Shown here: piece after piece, positions 60,907-64,000 of the stretch
Layout: each line of letters opens with the position of its first letter
Numbering within the stretch: position 1 is the stretch's first letter
Source of the DNA: Hysterium pulicare CBS 123377
Taxonomy: Eukaryota > Ascomycota > Dothideomycetes > Hysteriales > Hysteriaceae
Assembly (NCBI GenBank): GCA_000467715.1
Contig: AJFK01000029.1
Location: 1-64,000 of the forward strand
Direction: 5' to 3'
DNA: 64,000 bases
Made by a program: the position numbers and the translations under genes
The notes under the pieces: generated by a model
The model's input: only the letters and a program-made list of their open reading frames with translations
Databases searched by the model: none
Told to the model about the DNA's origin: nothing

Positions 60907-60963
60907 TTTATATGTGTTTTGGACCGCTCTAGAGTAGAGGAGTAGCGGTTTCGGATCCACGTG
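60907..60963 (-). promoter_or_regulatory. Promoter-like unit A (CACGTG + TATA), pointing left
   Basis: Palindromic CACGTG at 60958-60963, and on the minus strand CATATAAA at 60914-60907, 44 bp downstream. The first minus-strand ATG after it (60840) lies about 72 bp from the TATA box but leads to no recognisable protein. Confidence 0.4.
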
Positions 60964-61430
60964 ATGTTCTTGACCATTGCTAAGTGCGAAACAAATATGA
61001 ATCAAAATGGTTCAGAAAAGAGAGGAGATCCAAAGCTTGATAATATATGGCTTTGAAATGAAAGACTGCGGAACGCTACGATGATGTAACATTGCTCTTC
61101 ATCATCACGTATTCATTAAATGCATATCCACCATCAACTCAATTCGAAGTTTCAGTTCTTGTGGTTTTCTCCACTCTGACCCCCCAGGCTCTCCTACTTG
61201 AGAATGCTAAAGCAGGGTTCTTGATTTTCCACATGTTATACATCCACTCTTGTATCTTGAACTCTATGACACATTCAAACTTCGGCCGGTCCTGATTGAA
61301 CACCAGTATGTCCAGTCCGCTGCCAGCATGGTGCAGGCATTTTTAGAATTTGTTGCAGCTCCGTAATGGACGTTGTCGTGCTAAATCTGGGTGTACCAGA
61401 TAGTAGACGAATTTTGTCGTGAACTTGAGA

Positions 61431-61481
61431 TTATATATCCCAGACTGCTCTAAGGAGAAGTTGCGCCTTCGGTCTCACGTG
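61431..61481 (-). promoter_or_regulatory. Promoter-like unit B (CACGTG + TATA), pointing left
   Basis: CACGTG at 61476-61481 and, on the minus strand, TATATAA at 61437-61431, about 39 bp downstream. No recognisable coding sequence follows on the left. Confidence 0.4.
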
Positions 61482-61836
61482 CGGCTTTTCTGAGACAAAA
61501 TCTTACCGCGGATATAGTTGACATGGTAATGACGCCCATCATAGACATGAAAATGACGTGCAACGTTGCATTTCTTTCTTATCGGCAGTTGGCCAGCTCG
61601 CCGGATAGCCAAACCGCTATCCCAGACGCCCCACACATGCTTGATCGGAGACTAGTTCTATAGATCCCCGCCATCCTTCATTCTTTCGGTCAAGTTTCTA
61701 GACATTGCAGCACCATGTGCCCACATAATCCATATTGTTCAATGCTCAGAAGATAACTACGATCCATTGAGTCGCAACGAGAACCAGAAGCAGAAAAACT
61801 TAATGATGGAGCTCTCAACATCGAGAAGAAGTAAGG

Positions 61837-61893
61837 TTTATATAGAGTCTTAGGTTCCGGCGACTTGCGAATATGGTGGAATGTATTCACGTG
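61837..61893 (-). promoter_or_regulatory. Promoter-like unit C (CACGTG + TATA), pointing left
   Basis: CACGTG at 61888-61893 and, on the minus strand, TATATAAA at 61844-61837, 44 bp downstream as in unit A. A 25-residue minus-strand frame (MDRSYLLSIEQYGLCGHMVL and five more residues) starts at 61767, about 77 bp after the TATA box. A 13-bp palindrome TGCTGACTCAGCA lies just upstream at 61910-61922. Confidence 0.4.
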
Positions 61894-62318
61894 ATGCTGA
61901 AAAGACGCGTGCTGACTCAGCAGGAAAGGGTCAGCGCGTCATCTCTTCTGATCATGAATGAAAGTTCGCCCGACTCTACTTATACATGTTCCTTCCTCTA
62001 CACATAAGCTCCTGGTATTCTGTGCTATGTCAAACTGTAGATCGGTATACGGCGTCCATCTCGGTGGCGGCAAAAAGCCAAACGAACATCTAGAGGGCGC
62101 TTGCAATTGTTCATGAACTCCGAAGAATCCATTGCTGGGTTAGGAGTATTAACATTGGACTATGACAATAAATGTCGAGGAAGTGGGGAAAATTAGGACT
62201 TATGGCTGAACTAAACACGCGGCCGTATTTAGGCCATGATGGTGGGGAGAATTCAGCGATGATGAACTCGACGCGCTAGTATTGATATGGTGGTAGGTTT
62301 GGCCATTGGTTCGAGACT

Positions 62319-62366
62319 CACGTGCTCCGTGTGGCTCTATTTTTTTCTTTTTGTACACATATAAAA
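62319..62366 (+). promoter_or_regulatory. Promoter-like unit D (CACGTG + TATA), pointing right
   Basis: CACGTGCTCC starting at 62319 and TATAAAAT at 62360, then CTCTCAAACCACC at about 62395 and an ATGGTTGC at 62451, 91 bp after the TATA box. The frame from that ATG is only 17 codons. Confidence 0.45.
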
Positions 62367-62980
62367 TCCTACGTTGCGCTTTCTTCTTGCTTCCTCTCAA
62401 ACCACCGAGGCTGCAGTCTTGTATACTAAAGCTCTCAAATCTTTCACTTCATGGTTGCGGAACCAGAAAAAGCCGACTTGAGCAAATGGCGTGCCTTGGT
62501 CTAGCAAAAATGATGCAGAGTTTGCGATGGACCTTTTTCGGAGCTGCTGTGAGAGCTGCTAAATGACTTGGCTCGAAACTGCTGTTCAGTCGTATCAGTG
62601 TGTCTGTGGTCACTCATCAAAGTCCCACAGATGATGTCATGCTTGGGGGCCAAAACCTCGTGCCAACCAGCCGTCATGGGCTGCCGTGGGCTGGACTGAA
62701 CTACCTAGCAATTTAGTAAACATAGCGAGTGGGGGCCAACTACATCTCTGATTCAAATTCGATTATGCCTTTGAAAAGTTAATGATGGCCACTATCATTG
62801 GAAAGAAATGATACTCTTCACTAACCTGCAGCTTCACATTCCCACATGCTCGATCATATGCAGTCTTCCCAGACTCATTGCCATATGGAGGTCCGCATCC
62901 TAACGTATGATTAAGTGAACCCATTATAGTAGGACATTTCGCAGCGGTCAAATGCCTAGTCTGTAGAAGATCACATGCTC

Positions 62981-63027
62981 CACGTGCTCCCTTAATTCAG
63001 TACACTCATCTTCTTACAGCTATAAAA
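62981..63027 (+). promoter_or_regulatory. Promoter-like unit E (CACGTG + TATA), pointing right
   Basis: CACGTGCTCC starting at 62981 and TATAAAAT at 63021, followed by CTCTCACACCACT. The three shared blocks at near-equal spacing show that D and E are copies of one ancestor. No open frame follows. Confidence 0.45.
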
Positions 63028-63589
63028 TGTTCTCCTCCTGCCTCCCCTCTCACACCACTTGGCCTGCGCTCTTTAGCAAATGCAAGATACAGTAATTGTG
63101 CGAATAAGATCAATTAATCTCTTTCATCTAACGCATAGCCTATCGACCTCTCAATGGTTTTCGGGAGCAGAGAAATGATTAGGATACGAATTATAGCGTG
63201 CCTTCGTCCATTTGAAAAGAGAGGGAGGATGAGGTGATGGTGCTGCTCTGCACTTGAAGAAAGGAGTGCAGGACAAATCAAACGCTGTTTCCTCTGCTCT
63301 TCTATGGCTTCACGCGAGTTGCCAAATCGCAACTTCAGAGTAGTATCGTGTCTTTGCCCCAAATGACAATTCACTGCTTCATTAGAATTCCGTTGGACCG
63401 TCGGCTTGTGAGGGGTGTGCACGGACTTAAAAACTTCTACATCGAAATTTATCCATGTCACTGGATCGTGATGATGTACACCATGGAAAGGGAATGATAC
63501 TTTACGTTAAATTTAGTCTTCTGGGAGTCTGTGTGATCAAGATCTCTATATCTTATGTAGTGAGTAAGTAAACCCGATATAGCTCCTTT

Positions 63590-63669
63590 CACGTGAGAGA
63601 CTGAGTAAGCGGCCTGGACCTCGAACACGCGCGCAACCGAGGCCGCTTACCTTCCAAGATACATATATA
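63590..63669 (+). promoter_or_regulatory. Promoter-like unit F (CACGTG + TATA), pointing right
   Basis: CACGTG at 63590-63595 and ATATATAT at 63663-63670. An ATGGTTGC at 63754 lies 91 bp after the TATA box, the same spacing as in unit D, and the following bases (TGGACCAG) resemble D (CGGAACCAG). The CACGTG-to-TATA distance is longer than in the other units. Confidence 0.35.
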
Positions 63670-64000
63670 TCCATCTCCTCTTCTCTAGATCTTTCTTCCC
63701 ACATCTAAGTAGCCTCGGGTTTGCACTGTCAAAACCCTCGACTTTACACTTTTATGGTTGCTGGACCAGCTTGATATCCTTCCCAGGGGTAATTGCCACG
63801 TCTTTGTGCCAATCAACGAGGTGGGCCCGCGGTAGCAAGAGCACTATGTGCTTATACCAGCATAACACATCCGCATCTCCAATGGAGTAGCTTCGGCCTT
63901 GCATAAAGAATTGTAGGACGGACCGGATCAAAGTCGCGATCAAAAAGTTGCGTGTCTTTGTACCAGTGGCCCAAACCGCAACTCTAGACTCTGGTATGCT

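Larger units (their letters stand above)
60964..64000. other. Gene-empty right end holding promoter-like units
   Basis: About 3 kb with no protein gene recognised on either strand. Apart from the CACGTG/TATA units, only short frames below about 115 residues occur, none with a family resemblance. No terminal repeats, target-site duplications or transposase remnants were seen. Confidence 0.5.

Noticed and set aside
1-64000. CRISPR arrays, LTR elements, rRNA genes
   Set aside because: No spaced direct repeats, long terminal repeats, reverse-transcriptase motifs or ribosomal RNA-like sequence were noticed in reading.

Overview
The window comes from a filamentous ascomycete (Pezizomycotina). Genes are compact, on both strands, and cut by many introns of about 45-90 nt with fungal donor, CTRAC-like branch point and YAG signals. 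The gene set (CipC-like protein, KRE2/KTR mannosyltransferase, HET and NACHT-ankyrin proteins, PTH11-like receptor, highly reducing polyketide synthase) is typical of that group. The order cannot be fixed from sequence alone; Leotiomycetes is only an impression. I rebuilt exon-intron structures by hand and checked that reading phase is kept across each junction. Genes where this failed are flagged.

Left part (0.4-38.6 kb), mostly conserved housekeeping genes: QTRT2 (queuosine tRNA modification), an acyl-protein-thioesterase-like pseudoenzyme, a CipC-like small protein, SYG1/XPR1 phosphate exporter, a disordered protein with a possible clathrin-adaptor motif, a large NACHT-ankyrin-SPRY NLR-like protein (12.2-17.8 kb), an orphan GATA-type zinc-finger exon, gamma-tubulin complex component GCP5, a KTR-family mannosyltransferase, cytochrome c oxidase subunit VI (four short exons), a fatty acid elongase, the PP2A B56 subunit RTS1, the TFIIIC tau95 subunit TFC1, and FGAM synthase ADE6.

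Right part (38.6-64 kb), accessory in character: genes are sparser and there are long gaps. It holds a HET-domain/ankyrin protein, a rhodopsin/PTH11-type membrane protein, and a small polyketide cluster. The cluster consists of a 14-TM-type MFS transporter, an FSH1-family serine hydrolase (the family of LovG, which releases the product of the lovastatin nonaketide synthase) and an intact 2,619-residue highly reducing PKS with KS-AT-DH-MT-ER-KR-ACP. Hydrolase and PKS are divergent over a 703-bp shared promoter; MFS and hydrolase converge with 38 bp between stops. The PKS has no thioesterase domain, so the hydrolase is the natural candidate for release in trans.

Downstream of the PKS, 59.8-64 kb has no gene I can recognise, but carries six promoter-like units of CACGTG plus a TATA box. 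The three left ones point left and the three right ones point right, and some share further sequence, so they look like duplicated and diverged promoters. Two introns, one in SYG1 and one in the PKS ketosynthase, keep frame only if a GC donor is used. No LTR element, retrovirus-like copy, DNA transposon, CRISPR array or tRNA/rRNA gene was recognised.
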